Assembly: GCF_002019735.1 (NCBI RefSeq)
Contig: NZ_KV917378.1
Coordinates: 434,001 to 498,000, forward strand
Direction: 5' to 3'
Length of the DNA: 64,000 nt
From: Salipaludibacillus agaradhaerens
Lineage (GTDB): Bacteria; Bacillota; Bacilli; Bacillales; Salisediminibacteriaceae
The notes beneath the pieces were generated by a model. It was not told the DNA's origin. It made no database searches and worked only from the letters and a program-made list of their open reading frames with translations. The translations under genes and the position numbers were made by a program. Shown here piece after piece: positions 27,767-37,357 of the stretch (within the stretch, counting starts at the first letter, position 1; the number at the start of each line of letters is the position of its first letter).

Positions 27767-27805
27767 CTTATATAAGTCGTTAATAATGCGTTATTAACGA
27801 TATAT

Positions 27806-28501
27806 TTAACGTATAGCATCAACCCAGCCAAATCGAATAGCTTTTACCGTAGCATCTGTTCGATCATTTGCCTTCATCTTTTTTAGTAATGCACTAATAA
27901 TTGATGAGATGGTGGAGCGGGCAAAATGAAGTTTAGTAGCGATCTCTGAATTGCTGAGTCCATCTAGTAATAATTGAAGGACTTGGCGGTCACGCTCATT
28001 CAAAGGAATCGTGATCTTCTTCTCATTTAAAATGAATCTTTTAATAGGTGTCGTATAAGATTTTTTATTTTCAATAGCAATACTTAAATCGCGGTGCAAA
28101 CTCGTTTCAAGGAATACACCATTTTTCATAATAGCGTCCATCACGTGATGGCTGTGATTTTTTAAGAAATCTAAAGATACAAGTCCGTTCAAAGGTAATG
28201 ATAAATAGCTTAAAATCTCATGCTCAACCGGTGATTTCACAACAAGAACTGTCGGTGAATCAGGTGTGTTTAATTGAAGTTGTTTAAGAGACGCAAACGT
28301 TTTCTCATCATAGCCTTCAACCATTACAAAGATCCAATTTTTCTTATTATTTACAGCTAATCCTGCGACCTTATTCATATAATTTGTTTCTAACCATCCA
28401 CTAATAGCATTCATAACTTGTTGTGGAAATAAATTCTTCGGGTCAGTAAACATAACATTATAATGCATCGTTTTCAGGAGCTTCTCATTTGTACTGAACA
28501 T
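27806..28501 (-). CDS. LuxR/GerE-family transcription regulator without receiver phospho-site
   Basis: 231 residues. The last about 65 residues are a GerE-type HTH (LNERDRQVLQLLLDGLSNSE then IATKLHFARSTISSIISALL). The N-terminal 150 residues resemble a degenerate receiver (VLVVKSPVEHEILSYL, then LNGLVSLDFLKN) but I do not see the usual acidic pocket and phospho-Asp context. No sensor kinase is adjacent. The 28502-28889 gap upstream has a 12-base palindrome that could be an operator. Confidence 0.8.
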   Translation of the reverse strand: MFSTNEKLLKTMHYNVMFTDPKNLFPQQVMNAISGWLETNYMNKVAGLAVNNKKNWIFVMVEGYDEKTFASLKQLQLNTPDSPTVLVVKSPVEHEILSYLSLPLNGLVSLDFLKNHSHHVMDAIMKNGVFLETSLHRDLSIAIENKKSYTTPIKRFILNEKKITIPLNERDRQVLQLLLDGLSNSEIATKLHFARSTISSIISALLKKMKANDRTDATVKAIRFGWVDAIR

Positions 28502-28889
28502 AGTTATTTTCCCCCTCTTTGATAATCAGCAGTTTTATATCAAAATCTATACACCCCATTGTTCAGTTAAGGTCATAATCAACTAACCAAGAAGTGACTT
28601 TTTAAGACCATGGTTTGTATAGTAACTTTAAAACTATGATTATAGTGTTTTTTTGAAAAATATGTTAGTAGATTAAAGCTGAAACTCCTGCGACTTAAGA
28701 TCTATTATTAAGTGAATATTACTATAATTTTGTGTGAAAATCAATGGATTTTGTCGAAAAAAGTCACTATAGTGAAAAATACAACTAAATATAAGTCTTT
28801 AGTCATGGTTTCGAAGATTTTAAAAACGTGAATAGGTATGTGTAAACAGCCTGATTTTTAAGGGTTTTTATTAGTTGGAGGGATATAAC
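28502..28889. promoter_or_regulatory. AT-rich divergent control region with 12-bp palindrome
   Basis: TCACTATAGTGA at 28764-28775 is a perfect palindrome. Nearby are AAGTGACTTTTTAAGACCAT (near 28590), AACTATGATTATAGTG and AGTCATGGTTT, sharing parts of it. It lies between the LuxR-type regulator and the zinc-finger gene. No gene is visible. Confidence 0.45.
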
Positions 28890-29393
28890 ATGACAGAAGA
28901 ACGCTATATAAGATATGAAAAAATATTATTCGACAAAAAAAGAGAATTAGAAAAGGTCTTAGACAATGAAAAGACTGAGACGTTAGATAAAAGTGAAGAA
29001 CTATCTGGAACTCCGAATCATCCAGGGGACCAAGGTACTCAAATGTATGACAAACAAATAGATGAAGGATTAACACACCATGCTTCAGAGAAAATAGATG
29101 ACATTAAGAAAGCTCTTAAGGCGATAGAAGAGGGGACTTATGGACAATGTGCCGTTTGCGGTCGTGATATTCCTTATGAGCGTCTCGAAGTCATACCAGA
29201 AACTCGGTATTGTATGGATCACGCAGAGGATCAAAAAAGATCAAGGGAACGACCTGTTGAAGAAGGTGTGACCACGCCTTTATCACAAAATGCACATTCT
29301 TATAAAGAGTCGTTAAGAAAAGACACGTGGGAGGCCGTTGAGGAACAGGGTACGTCAAATACACCTTCAGACTACGATGACTCAACTTATTGA
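28890..29393 (+). CDS. yteA: YteA-type DksA/TraR zinc-finger protein
   Basis: 167 residues. The start ATG 28890 follows TTGGAGGG; an upstream in-frame start at 28875 overlaps it. A charged coiled-coil N-terminus precedes the zinc-finger CAVCGRDIPYERLEVIPETR, then YCMDHAED, in which the last metal ligand is His rather than Cys. The YteA branch is common in Bacillus and thought to be stress or sporulation linked; binding to RNA polymerase is not shown here. Confidence 0.85.
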   Translation: MTEERYIRYEKILFDKKRELEKVLDNEKTETLDKSEELSGTPNHPGDQGTQMYDKQIDEGLTHHASEKIDDIKKALKAIEEGTYGQCAVCGRDIPYERLEVIPETRYCMDHAEDQKRSRERPVEEGVTTPLSQNAHSYKESLRKDTWEAVEEQGTSNTPSDYDDSTY

Positions 29394-29426
29394 TGTGAAT
29401 GGGTCATTGTACAACAAAAAGTAAAA

Positions 29427-29478
29427 AGGAAGAGGGTGGTGCGACTAAATGTCTGCTTAGAACCACTCACTTCCTTCT
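29427..29478. terminator. hairpin between convergent genes
   Basis: Stem with arms around AAGGAAGAGGGTGGT and ACCACTCACTTCCTT, between the zinc-finger gene and the convergent SDR gene. Confidence 0.6.
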
Positions 29479-29498
29479 ACAATATAAATAATATCTAT

Positions 29499-30299
29499 TT
29501 AACGCATGACACTCCCGCCCGAAATTTTCATTGATTCACCGACAATATTAGTGGCTGCTGGACTTAACAAAAATAAAATACTATTAGCTACTTCTTCAGG
29601 CTCTGTTATTCGCCCTGAAGGTAAAGTTTTCGTAATGAGGGAAAGTTGATCTTCATACGTACGATTCGCTTTCTTCGCTTTTTTAGCTATTATATCCTTG
29701 GCCATTTCAGTATTCACAAAGCCCGGACATACAGCATTGACTCTTATGTTATGCTCAATAGCTTCCAAAGCAAAAGAGTGCGTAAAACCAATCAATGCAA
29801 ATTTAGAAGCACTATAAGCGGTATTACCGTATGTACCACGGAGACCAGAAAGTGAGCTGACGTTTACAATAGCCCCTGTTTGGTGGGGTTTCATCTGTTT
29901 GTAAACTAGCTGAGTGAGTAAAACTGTTGCAGTATAATTTAGTTCCATTATTTGACGAATGTCATTCTCCGATGTATTTTCTAATGTATCTCCACCGCTT
30001 ATACCAGCGGAGTTCACTAGGCCGTGGATTACACCATGATGTTTTTCAGCTTCTTTAACGATATGCTCACGATCTTTAGGTTCTGTTATATCAGCCCGTA
30101 TGACTAATACCTTTTCTTCCGGTACACCTTCATTTAAACACTTATTCTTTATAGTGGAAAGCTTATGTTCATTTCGACCAGTCATCGAGATGTTCGCGCC
30201 ATATTTTGCAGCTAGAATGGCGGTTTTTTCACCGATTCCTCCTGAAGCCCCCGTTATAAGAATATGCTTATTTCGAAATAATTCTTCATTAAAAATCAT
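29499..30299 (-). CDS. short-chain dehydrogenase/reductase
   Basis: 266 residues. The cofactor loop ITGASGGIGEKTA (about 14-26), NSAGISGG, catalytic Ser in VNVSSLSGLRG and YSASKFAL (Tyr-x3-Lys) are all present, so it should be an active NAD(P)-dependent oxidoreductase. The GRNEHK motif after the second strand suggests NADP. GGGAGG precedes ATG 30299. The substrate cannot be read from sequence; the fold is close to 3-oxoacyl-ACP reductase and glucose dehydrogenase. Single gene. Confidence 0.9.
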   Translation of the reverse strand: MIFNEELFRNKHILITGASGGIGEKTAILAAKYGANISMTGRNEHKLSTIKNKCLNEGVPEEKVLVIRADITEPKDREHIVKEAEKHHGVIHGLVNSAGISGGDTLENTSENDIRQIMELNYTATVLLTQLVYKQMKPHQTGAIVNVSSLSGLRGTYGNTAYSASKFALIGFTHSFALEAIEHNIRVNAVCPGFVNTEMAKDIIAKKAKKANRTYEDQLSLITKTLPSGRITEPEEVANSILFLLSPAATNIVGESMKISGGSVMR

Positions 30300-30456
30300 C
30301 GTATTCCTCCCTTAAAGATAATGATGCCAATGGTACAGACACTATCATCTGAGCTACTAAATTTTTTCCCTAAAACGAGTAAAATAAACGCGAGTGGAAA
30401 ACGAGATAAAGGGAATAATAGCGATAATAGAGCGTTAAAGGAGAGACGATGATTGA

Positions 30457-31278
30457 ATGGAAAACACTTGGGTGAAAGAAACATGTCTTATTAATGATAT
30501 GGCAATTTATTGTGAACATGCTATCAAACGAAATAAACCACCACTTTTATTACTGCATGGATTTATGTCATCCACGTATACATTTCATAAGATCTTTCCC
30601 GTGCTTCAGGAATATTTCTCAGTTGTGGCGGTGGATTTGCCAGGATTTGGCCGCAGTGAAAAATCAACCTCTTTTATTTATAGTTATCACCACTATGGCA
30701 TGCTAGTCAATGATATTCTAACCTATTTTAACTTACAGAATGTGATAGTAGTGGGTCATTCAATGGGGGGACAAATTGCATTAAATCTTGCTAAGATTGT
30801 ACCTTGTAATATTAATAAGCTTATCTTAATTGGGTGTTCAGGGTATTTAAAACGATCCAGAAAGCGCCTCATTTACTGTAGCTATATCCCCTTTTTTGAT
30901 AAGTTAATGGCACTCTATATTAACAAACATGGTGTTGCATCAGGGTTAAAGAACGTGTTTTACGATCAGTCATTTATTACTAACAGTCATATCGAAGAAT
31001 TTGGACGGCCACTTAAAGATAAAAAAATGTATAAAAGTCTCGTAAGATTGATTCGTCATCGAGAGGGTGATTTAATCGGGAGAGATTTGAATAAGATCGA
31101 TCTTCCTGTGTTATTAATCTGGGGACGTGAAGATCGAGTGGTCCCCGTAAATGTTGGATATAGACTTGCAAACGATCTGCCAAACTGCGACTTAAAAGTG
31201 TATGAAAAAGCAGGGCACCTTATTACAGAAGAACGTCCCGATAAAGTATGCGAGGCTATTTTATCATACGCGATATAA
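30457..31278 (+). CDS. alpha/beta-fold hydrolase
   Basis: 273 residues. LLLHGFMSSTYTFHKI (oxyanion strand), DLPGFGRSEKS, nucleophile elbow GHSMGGQ, acid in LLIWGREDRVVP and catalytic His in KAGHLITEE form a complete triad. No signal peptide, so cytoplasmic; it could be an esterase, lipase or lactonase. AAGGAGAG lies about 13 bases upstream, slightly far. It diverges from the SDR gene and is followed 166 bases later by a glycosyltransferase. Confidence 0.88.
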   Translation: MENTWVKETCLINDMAIYCEHAIKRNKPPLLLLHGFMSSTYTFHKIFPVLQEYFSVVAVDLPGFGRSEKSTSFIYSYHHYGMLVNDILTYFNLQNVIVVGHSMGGQIALNLAKIVPCNINKLILIGCSGYLKRSRKRLIYCSYIPFFDKLMALYINKHGVASGLKNVFYDQSFITNSHIEEFGRPLKDKKMYKSLVRLIRHREGDLIGRDLNKIDLPVLLIWGREDRVVPVNVGYRLANDLPNCDLKVYEKAGHLITEERPDKVCEAILSYAI

Positions 31279-31444
31279 GGATAATAACCCCCATTAAACG
31301 ATGAAGAAGATTGTTAAGGAATTGTTAGTATCCTGTGTGATTTTAAGAAAAAAGATTTAAGTTCTCTCAATATTAGATTCACATTCATTTGCTATATTAC
31401 CTGTGAGAAGTGATTTACATTCTACTGTCACGGGAGGCTGATTC

Positions 31445-32590
31445 ATGCGAATAGCAATTTTTTCGGATACGTATGTCCCTGAAGTTAATGGTGTGGCAAG
31501 GACATTAAAAAGACTAGCGGACTATCTAACTGAAAGGGAAATAGACTATAAGCTTTTTGTTCCTGAGACACTTGAGTCTACAGCCCCTAAAACGCCAACG
31601 ATCGAAAGGTTTAGAAGTATTCCGTTTATGTTATATCGCGAATGTCGCCTGGCTTTTCCAAATATCGTTCAATTAAAACAGTCAGTAGAAGCGTTTAATC
31701 CTGACATTATTCATGTAGCTACACCATTTAATCTTGGTCTTTTCGCTCATCATTTTGGTAAAAAGCATCACATTCCTATGGTAGCCTCTTATCATACACA
31801 CTTTGATGATTATTTATCCTATTATCATTTAGATTTTTTAGAAAAATGGTTATGGAAATATATGAAATGGTTTCATCGACCATTTGAGAAAGTATATGTA
31901 CCTTCTGAAAGTACAAAGGCAAAGTTGGCTTTCCACGATTTCCATTCCAATATAGATATTTGGGGAAGAGGAGTGGATCACGACTTTTTTACCCCGCAAA
32001 AACGTTCAACCCTCATTAAGAAAAACTACGGCATTACTGAGAAAAATATTATACTGTATGCTGGTAGAATAGCTCCCGAAAAAGACATTGAAACGGTTAT
32101 TAAAACGTATTTTAATCTGCCGAAATCACTCTTTAAAAATACACATCTTATTATGGCAGGTGACGGTCCGTTATTATCAGAACTAAAAGAAAAATATTAC
32201 AAAGAAATCACGTTTACTGGTTTCGCGAATAGTGATCAATTAGCAGAATTATATGCTTCGGCGGATATCTTTATGTTTCCATCAGCTACTGAGACGTTCG
32301 GTAATGTCGTTTTGGAAGCTCTCTCTTCTGGATTGCCAGTAATTGGTGCTGATAAAGGAGGGACGAAGCATTTAGTTTCTGATAGAAGAACAGGCTATTT
32401 ATGTTCTCCTGGGGATGTGGCTTCCTTTACGAAAGCTTGCACTGAAATCTTAACTAATACAAACTTAAAGGCATATATGGGACGGCAAGCTCGTATACAG
32501 GCAATGGCGTATTCATGGGAAGATATATTCACAAAGCTAATGGCGAGTTATTCGATTGTAGTAGAACAAAAGAGAAAAGCAACGGCATAA
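31445..32590 (+). CDS. family 4 glycosyltransferase (MgtA/PimB-like)
   Basis: 381 residues. The N-terminal FSDTYVPEVNGVARTLKRL and C-terminal GT4 nucleotide-sugar site PSATETFGNVVLEALSSGLP (EX7E-type) are typical of alpha-hexosyl/mannosyl transferases acting on diacylglycerol or phosphatidylinositol-like lipids. Placed 295 bases before pssA, which is convergent, a membrane glycolipid role is plausible. GGGAGG precedes the ATG. Confidence 0.85.
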   Translation: MRIAIFSDTYVPEVNGVARTLKRLADYLTEREIDYKLFVPETLESTAPKTPTIERFRSIPFMLYRECRLAFPNIVQLKQSVEAFNPDIIHVATPFNLGLFAHHFGKKHHIPMVASYHTHFDDYLSYYHLDFLEKWLWKYMKWFHRPFEKVYVPSESTKAKLAFHDFHSNIDIWGRGVDHDFFTPQKRSTLIKKNYGITEKNIILYAGRIAPEKDIETVIKTYFNLPKSLFKNTHLIMAGDGPLLSELKEKYYKEITFTGFANSDQLAELYASADIFMFPSATETFGNVVLEALSSGLPVIGADKGGTKHLVSDRRTGYLCSPGDVASFTKACTEILTNTNLKAYMGRQARIQAMAYSWEDIFTKLMASYSIVVEQKRKATA

Positions 32591-32798
32591 ATTCAAAGAG
32601 TGATGGTGAATTTGAGTAGAGGATTTAAGACATGATTAACAATCAGTGGGAAAAGTACGAAAAGTCCACAGATTGAAAAAGATGAAAAAGTGACTAGCAT
32701 TTCACTGCATGTCGATGAGAGACAAAACGAGTGTGTATGATGATGAGCGTGAAGAACTGTATATACGCATATACTTGTACTTTCAATACGAACCTAAT

Positions 32799-32835
32799 AA
32801 AAGATGCCGCTTATTTAAAAAAGCGGCATCTTTTA
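32799..32835. terminator. bidirectional terminator
   Basis: AAAAGATGCCGCTT/AAGCGGCATCTTTT perfect stem between the convergent glycosyltransferase and pssA genes. Confidence 0.9.
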
Positions 32836-32885
32836 TTACTATATGAAGATTTAAGAAGCTTATCTAACACGTCACTACTAGCTCA

Positions 32886-33578
32886 TCATTTCGTATTGAT
32901 GCGTTTTTTCTTAAGGACAAAATGGATAATCATATAAACGAAATACAATATAATAGCGAAGATAATCCAATTTGAATATTCAATCGATGCATTAAACCTT
33001 GTCACATAGAGCAAAGATATAAGAAGAAGTGTTGTAAGGATGGCATATTTTGGGATAGGGATTCCTTTGAGACTAGGAATCTTGAGCCTACTCACCATTA
33101 GGACACATAATAATGTATAAACAGCTGACAGAGCAGCGTCTGGAACCGCGAAGCTGAATAATGTTAATAATGCAATGATTCCACCTGCTGCAGTAATCGG
33201 GACCCCGGTAAAATACCTCTTAACTGAAGTCTCTTCATCGATATTAAACCGAGCTAATCGAATAGCCCCAAAGACAGGGAACATACCTGTGATTAACATA
33301 CCTATCATTCCCATACTGGCAAAGGTTGTGCCAAATATGAGAATGGCAGGAGCCACCCCGAATGTAATAATATCTGCAAGAGAATCCATTTCTTTACCGA
33401 AAGCTGTTTCAGCATTCAACTTTCGTGCTAACCATCCGTCCATGCTATCCAACATCATGCCGATTAAAATAAAAATAGCGGCATTTTGGTAGTGGCCTAC
33501 AAACGAAGAACTGATTGATAGAAATCCGAAGATTAAATTAGTAATCGTAATAGCATTAGGTAATTGTCTAATCAGCAT
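32886..33578 (-). CDS. pssA: CDP-diacylglycerol-serine O-phosphatidyltransferase
   Basis: 230 residues, hydrophobic, with the CDP-alcohol phosphatidyltransferase signature DSMDGWLARKLNAETAFGKE then MDSLAD (DGx2ARx8Gx3Dx3D). The short bacterial PssA-type length and AFGKEMDSLADIITFGVAPA context fit the phosphatidylserine synthase of Gram-positives. It makes PS from CDP-DAG and serine in the membrane. No psd follows, although in Bacillus psd is normally adjacent. Confidence 0.9.
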   Translation of the reverse strand: MLIRQLPNAITITNLIFGFLSISSSFVGHYQNAAIFILIGMMLDSMDGWLARKLNAETAFGKEMDSLADIITFGVAPAILIFGTTFASMGMIGMLITGMFPVFGAIRLARFNIDEETSVKRYFTGVPITAAGGIIALLTLFSFAVPDAALSAVYTLLCVLMVSRLKIPSLKGIPIPKYAILTTLLLISLLYVTRFNASIEYSNWIIFAIILYFVYMIIHFVLKKKRINTK

Positions 33579-34003
33579 TTTATCACACCTTCATCATTAC
33601 CGAATTTTTTAGGTTTTTCAGTAATGGTAATTTATAAATGACTCACGATAATGATTATAGCGCTCTATGAAGCGTTAGACAATTATTTTATCATAGATAA
33701 GCGTCCGTAAACCTCCCGGCTCAAAATGAAAAAGAAGAGAGCTAATTCTATTTAGGCGGGAGATAACGGGCGCTAATCTCCTGATTGAAGGCTTATTTTA
33801 TAAAAATAATGTCTAGCTTCCCTTATAAATAATCTTATTAATCCTTTTCAAAGGATAACAAGTGAGTTCACTAGCTGCAAGGCTATATAACTAATTAGTC
33901 ATAAAACTTCTCTATCGGACAGAAATATGGCAAAATAGAAGAGGTATGTAGTGAAGTGAGCGTATAAATATTTATTTAGTAAGTGTGACTGGGGGACACG
34001 ATA
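33579..34003. other. intergenic gap with one copy of a dispersed repeat
   Basis: Contains a repeat copy (33744-33791, minus orientation). No gene is visible; the promoter of pssA leaves leftward and that of the UbiD gene rightward from here. Confidence 0.5.
33744..33791 (-). repeat. dispersed repeat, copy 1
   Basis: Read on the minus strand: CCTTCAATCAGGAGATTAGC, then CCCGTTAT...CCTAAATAGA. It is the same element as 37131-37173 in opposite orientation, with about 34 of 42 positions identical. Confidence 0.7.
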
Positions 34004-35815
34004 ATGTATCGCCATTTAGAGGAGTGTGTAGAAGATTTAGAAAAGCATGGCCAGTTAATTCGAATAAAAGAAGAGGTGGACCCACATCTGGAAATGGCCG
34101 CATTGCATTTACATGTTTATGAAAAAGGGGGTCCTGCCCTCCTTTTTGAAAATGTGAAAGGGTCGGATTATCGTGCCGTTTCAAACCTTTTTGGGACAGT
34201 GGCGCGCAGTAAATTTATTTTTAGGAAAACGTGGGACCATGTTCAACAGGTCATGGAAATTAGAAATGACCCAATGAAGGCGTTGAAGAGCCCATTTAAA
34301 AATATGTCAACGGGATTCTCAGCTATTAAAGCCTTACCGCAAAAAAGAAAAAAGCTGCCTAGTGAATTTAAAGAAATAACGATCACTGATTTGCCATTAA
34401 TTAAGCATTGGCCAGAGGATGGAGGGGCTTTTATAACGCTTCCGCAAGTATATACAGAAGATCCTGATAAACCTGGGATAATGAATTCTAATTTAGGTAT
34501 GTACCGAGTTCAATTAACGGGCAATGAATATATTCCTAACGAAGAGATTGGACTTCATTATCAAATCCATCGAGGCATTGGGATTCATCAAACAAAGGCC
34601 ACAGCCCGAGACGAACCGTTAAAGGTAAGTATTTTTATCGGGGGCCCGCCTGCTCATACGTTATCCGCCGTGATGCCGCTACCAGAAGGGTTAAGTGAAA
34701 TGACTTTCGCTGGATTATTAGCAGGGAGGCGTTTTCAGTACAGTTACATAGATGGCTACTGTATAAGTCACGATGCTGATTTTGTTATAACAGGAGAGAT
34801 CCACCCTCATGAAACGAAACCTGAAGGGCCATTCGGAGACCATCTTGGCTATTACAGCTTAATTCATGAGTTTCCTGTCATGAAAGTCCATAAAGTTTAT
34901 GCTCGGCAGAATGCTATCTTTCCATTTACCGTTGTTGGGAGACCACCACAAGAGGATACATCTTTTGGAGATATTATCCATGAAATCACAGGTGAAGCTG
35001 TTAAACAGGAGATCCCTGGCGTGAAAGAAGTCCATGCAGTTGATGCGGCAGGTGTCCATCCTCTTTTGTTTGCCATTGGCAGTGAAAGGTACACCCCATT
35101 TGAAAAGGCAAAACGTCCAGCTGAATTATTGACGATTGCCAATAGAATTCTTGGAACGGGACAATTAAGTTTGGCTAAATATGTGTTTATTACGGCTGAA
35201 GATGACCAAACGTTAAGCACACACGATGAAAAAGCTTTTTTAACTTATATACTAGAACGGATTGATTTACATCGTGATCTGCACTTTCAAACAAACACGA
35301 CAATTGATACGTTGGATTATTCAGGAGAAGGACTTAACAGTGGCAGTAAAGTTATCTTTGCAGCTTACGGTGATAAAAAACGCCAATTAATTGAGGAAGT
35401 CCCTGCATTTTTTAATGAGTTGTCTCTAACTAACAATCCAAAGTTAGTGATGCCTGGTGTTATCGCGTTAGAGATGAAATCTTATACTAATGGTGACCAA
35501 GCAGCTGACGAAATAGCTAAATTAGGTGATGAATTGAATGGGGAGGACAATCTTTCTGAATGCCCACTCATCATCATTTGCGATGACAGTGCTTTTTTAG
35601 CAGACACAATGAGTAACTTTTTATGGGCCACGTTTACTCGTAGCAATCCTTCGCATGATATTTACGGAGTGAACAGTTTTTATCGACATAAGCACTGGGG
35701 GTGTGATAATGTGATCATTGATGCAAGAAAAAAGCCTCATCACGCGCCAGCGCTTGAGTTGGATCCCAACGTACAGAAAAGTATGGAACGTTTTTATTCG
35801 ACAATAACCTTTTAA
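34004..35815 (+). CDS. UbiD-family prenylated-FMN decarboxylase
   Basis: 603 residues. The family core is visible: GMYRVQLTGNEY, GLHYQIHRGIGIHQTKA, IFIGGPPAHTLSAVMPLPEG, GEIHPHETKPEGPFGDHLGY (with the conserved Glu residues of the active site) and GRPPQEDTSFGD. These enzymes decarboxylate aromatic or alpha,beta-unsaturated acids with prFMN made by UbiX. The C-terminal about 130 residues are longer than in YclC (about 470 residues). No ubiX is adjacent. GGGGGA precedes the ATG. Confidence 0.9.
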   Translation: MYRHLEECVEDLEKHGQLIRIKEEVDPHLEMAALHLHVYEKGGPALLFENVKGSDYRAVSNLFGTVARSKFIFRKTWDHVQQVMEIRNDPMKALKSPFKNMSTGFSAIKALPQKRKKLPSEFKEITITDLPLIKHWPEDGGAFITLPQVYTEDPDKPGIMNSNLGMYRVQLTGNEYIPNEEIGLHYQIHRGIGIHQTKATARDEPLKVSIFIGGPPAHTLSAVMPLPEGLSEMTFAGLLAGRRFQYSYIDGYCISHDADFVITGEIHPHETKPEGPFGDHLGYYSLIHEFPVMKVHKVYARQNAIFPFTVVGRPPQEDTSFGDIIHEITGEAVKQEIPGVKEVHAVDAAGVHPLLFAIGSERYTPFEKAKRPAELLTIANRILGTGQLSLAKYVFITAEDDQTLSTHDEKAFLTYILERIDLHRDLHFQTNTTIDTLDYSGEGLNSGSKVIFAAYGDKKRQLIEEVPAFFNELSLTNNPKLVMPGVIALEMKSYTNGDQAADEIAKLGDELNGEDNLSECPLIIICDDSAFLADTMSNFLWATFTRSNPSHDIYGVNSFYRHKHWGCDNVIIDARKKPHHAPALELDPNVQKSMERFYSTITF

Positions 35816-35917
35816 ATAAGCTAACTTGTTTATTAAAAGACAGGTGTTGTGGAATAATGTGGTTTTGTTGTGATAAAATGATAATGCGAACTATTAGATC
35901 GTGATTGGAGGGGCAGA

Positions 35918-36880
35918 ATGAGCTCAATGAGAGATTTATCAAAAATGAAATTATTTACATTAAATTCAAATATTCCTTTAGCTGAAGAAATCGCTAATCA
36001 TATCGGAGTTGAATTAGGAGATTGCTCAATCAAACGGTTCAGTGATGGAGAAGTTCAAATCAGTATAGAAGAAACGATAAGGGGCTTCGATACGTATTTA
36101 ATTCAATCAACTTCTGAACCAGGAAATGAATATTTAATGGAACTGCTAATTATGATTGATGCTCTAAAACGGGCATCAGCTAAAACAATTAATGTTGTTA
36201 TACCCTATTATGGTTACTCGCGACAAGATAGAAAGGCGAGAGCTCGCGAGCCTATTACAGCAAAACTAATTGCAAATTTACTAGAGGCTGCTGGTGCAAC
36301 CAGAGTTTTATCTGTTGATATACATGCCTCTCAAGTCCAAGGCTTTTTTAACATCCCGGTAGATCAACTCAAGACGAAGGCTCTTCTTTCTGATTACTTT
36401 ATAAATAAACAATTAGATGAAATCGTTGTAGTTGCACCTGAAAATGCAGGAACGGCACGCGCACGCGGGCTTGCTGATAGACTGAATGCCCCCATTGCTT
36501 TCCTTGATAAACAACGCAGTTCAGATCCAAATGCTGTTCAAGGTGTCCATGTTATTGGTGACATTGAGGGGAAGACTGCCATTATCATAGATGATATGAT
36601 TGATACGGCACGAACGGTGACATCAGGCTCACTGGCCCTTATGAAAAATGGTGCCAAAGAGGTTTATGCTTGTTGTTCTCATGGTGTCTTATCAGAGCCT
36701 GCTGTAGAAAGAATCCGACAATCACCTTTAAAAGAAGTGATTATTACAAATTCGATTTATCAATCCGAGGGAAAGAAGGACGATAAAATTATTTCTTTAT
36801 CAATTGGGCCGTTACTTGCAGAAGGCATTATGCGAGTCCATAATAATGAATCTATCAGTACCCTCTTTGATGAAGAGTAA
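35918..36880 (+). CDS. prs: ribose-phosphate pyrophosphokinase (PRPP synthase), divergent copy
   Basis: 320 residues. [36 protein letters not shown], the His-containing [18 protein letters not shown], flexible-loop Lys/Arg (FLDKQRSS) and the ribose-5-phosphate loop [12 protein letters not shown] mark the family. Two unusual points: the pyrophosphate-loop motif DHGG is ENAG here, and DTAGT is DTART. This suggests a second, divergent PRPP synthase rather than the housekeeping one, which in Bacillus follows glmU. Its own terminator follows; single gene. Confidence 0.88.
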   Translation: MSSMRDLSKMKLFTLNSNIPLAEEIANHIGVELGDCSIKRFSDGEVQISIEETIRGFDTYLIQSTSEPGNEYLMELLIMIDALKRASAKTINVVIPYYGYSRQDRKARAREPITAKLIANLLEAAGATRVLSVDIHASQVQGFFNIPVDQLKTKALLSDYFINKQLDEIVVVAPENAGTARARGLADRLNAPIAFLDKQRSSDPNAVQGVHVIGDIEGKTAIIIDDMIDTARTVTSGSLALMKNGAKEVYACCSHGVLSEPAVERIRQSPLKEVIITNSIYQSEGKKDDKIISLSIGPLLAEGIMRVHNNESISTLFDEE

Positions 36881-36989
36881 GAGGCTACTTGAAGCCATAA
36901 CAGAGTCAGTGTGTAACGAGGCGTTTGTATATGGTTATGAAGCTTTTGAAATTGATAGAATAATGTTATCGTTCTAGGTATGTAAATGT

Positions 36990-37026
36990 AAGGCATGAAG
37001 CCATTTTAAAATGGCTTCATGCCTTT
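36990..37026 (+). terminator. intrinsic terminator after prs
   Basis: Perfect stem AAGGCATGAAGCCATTTT/AAAATGGCTTCATGCCTT followed by TT runs. Confidence 0.92.
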
Positions 37027-37130
37027 TAATCTAATAGCCAACATGCCTACTCATCATTATTTTGCTGTTCTAAAGTGGTGGTAATTTATACTGTCGTTGT
37101 CATAAGCATTTGCTAGACGATAGAAAACGA

Positions 37131-37173
37131 ACCTTCAATCAGGACATTAGTCCGTTAACCCCACCTAAATAGA
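37131..37173 (+). repeat. dispersed repeat, copy 2
   Basis: ACCTTCAATCAGGACATTAG, then TCCGTTAACCCCACCTAAAT and AGA. It matches copy 1 at 33744-33791 in inverse orientation; both are intergenic. Confidence 0.7.
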
Positions 37174-37263
37174 GGTGGTTCTCCTAACTAAATGAAATCT
37201 TCTGTATATTATCCGTGTTGTAGCTTTAAAAACATCATTTTGAAATCGACTCCTTAATATCAA

Positions 37264-37304
37264 TTAAAAAATCCAATCATCTGTATGGATGGACAGATGA
37301 TTGG
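37264..37304 (-). terminator. intrinsic terminator of the AgcS gene
   Basis: On the minus strand CCAATCATCTG...CAGATGATTGG is followed by TTTTTT. It lies 54 bases after the symporter stop. Confidence 0.85.
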
Positions 37305-37357
37305 AAGTAGGTTAACAAGAAGGGAAACATAATGCTAGTTTTCGCCTGTAGAGACGT

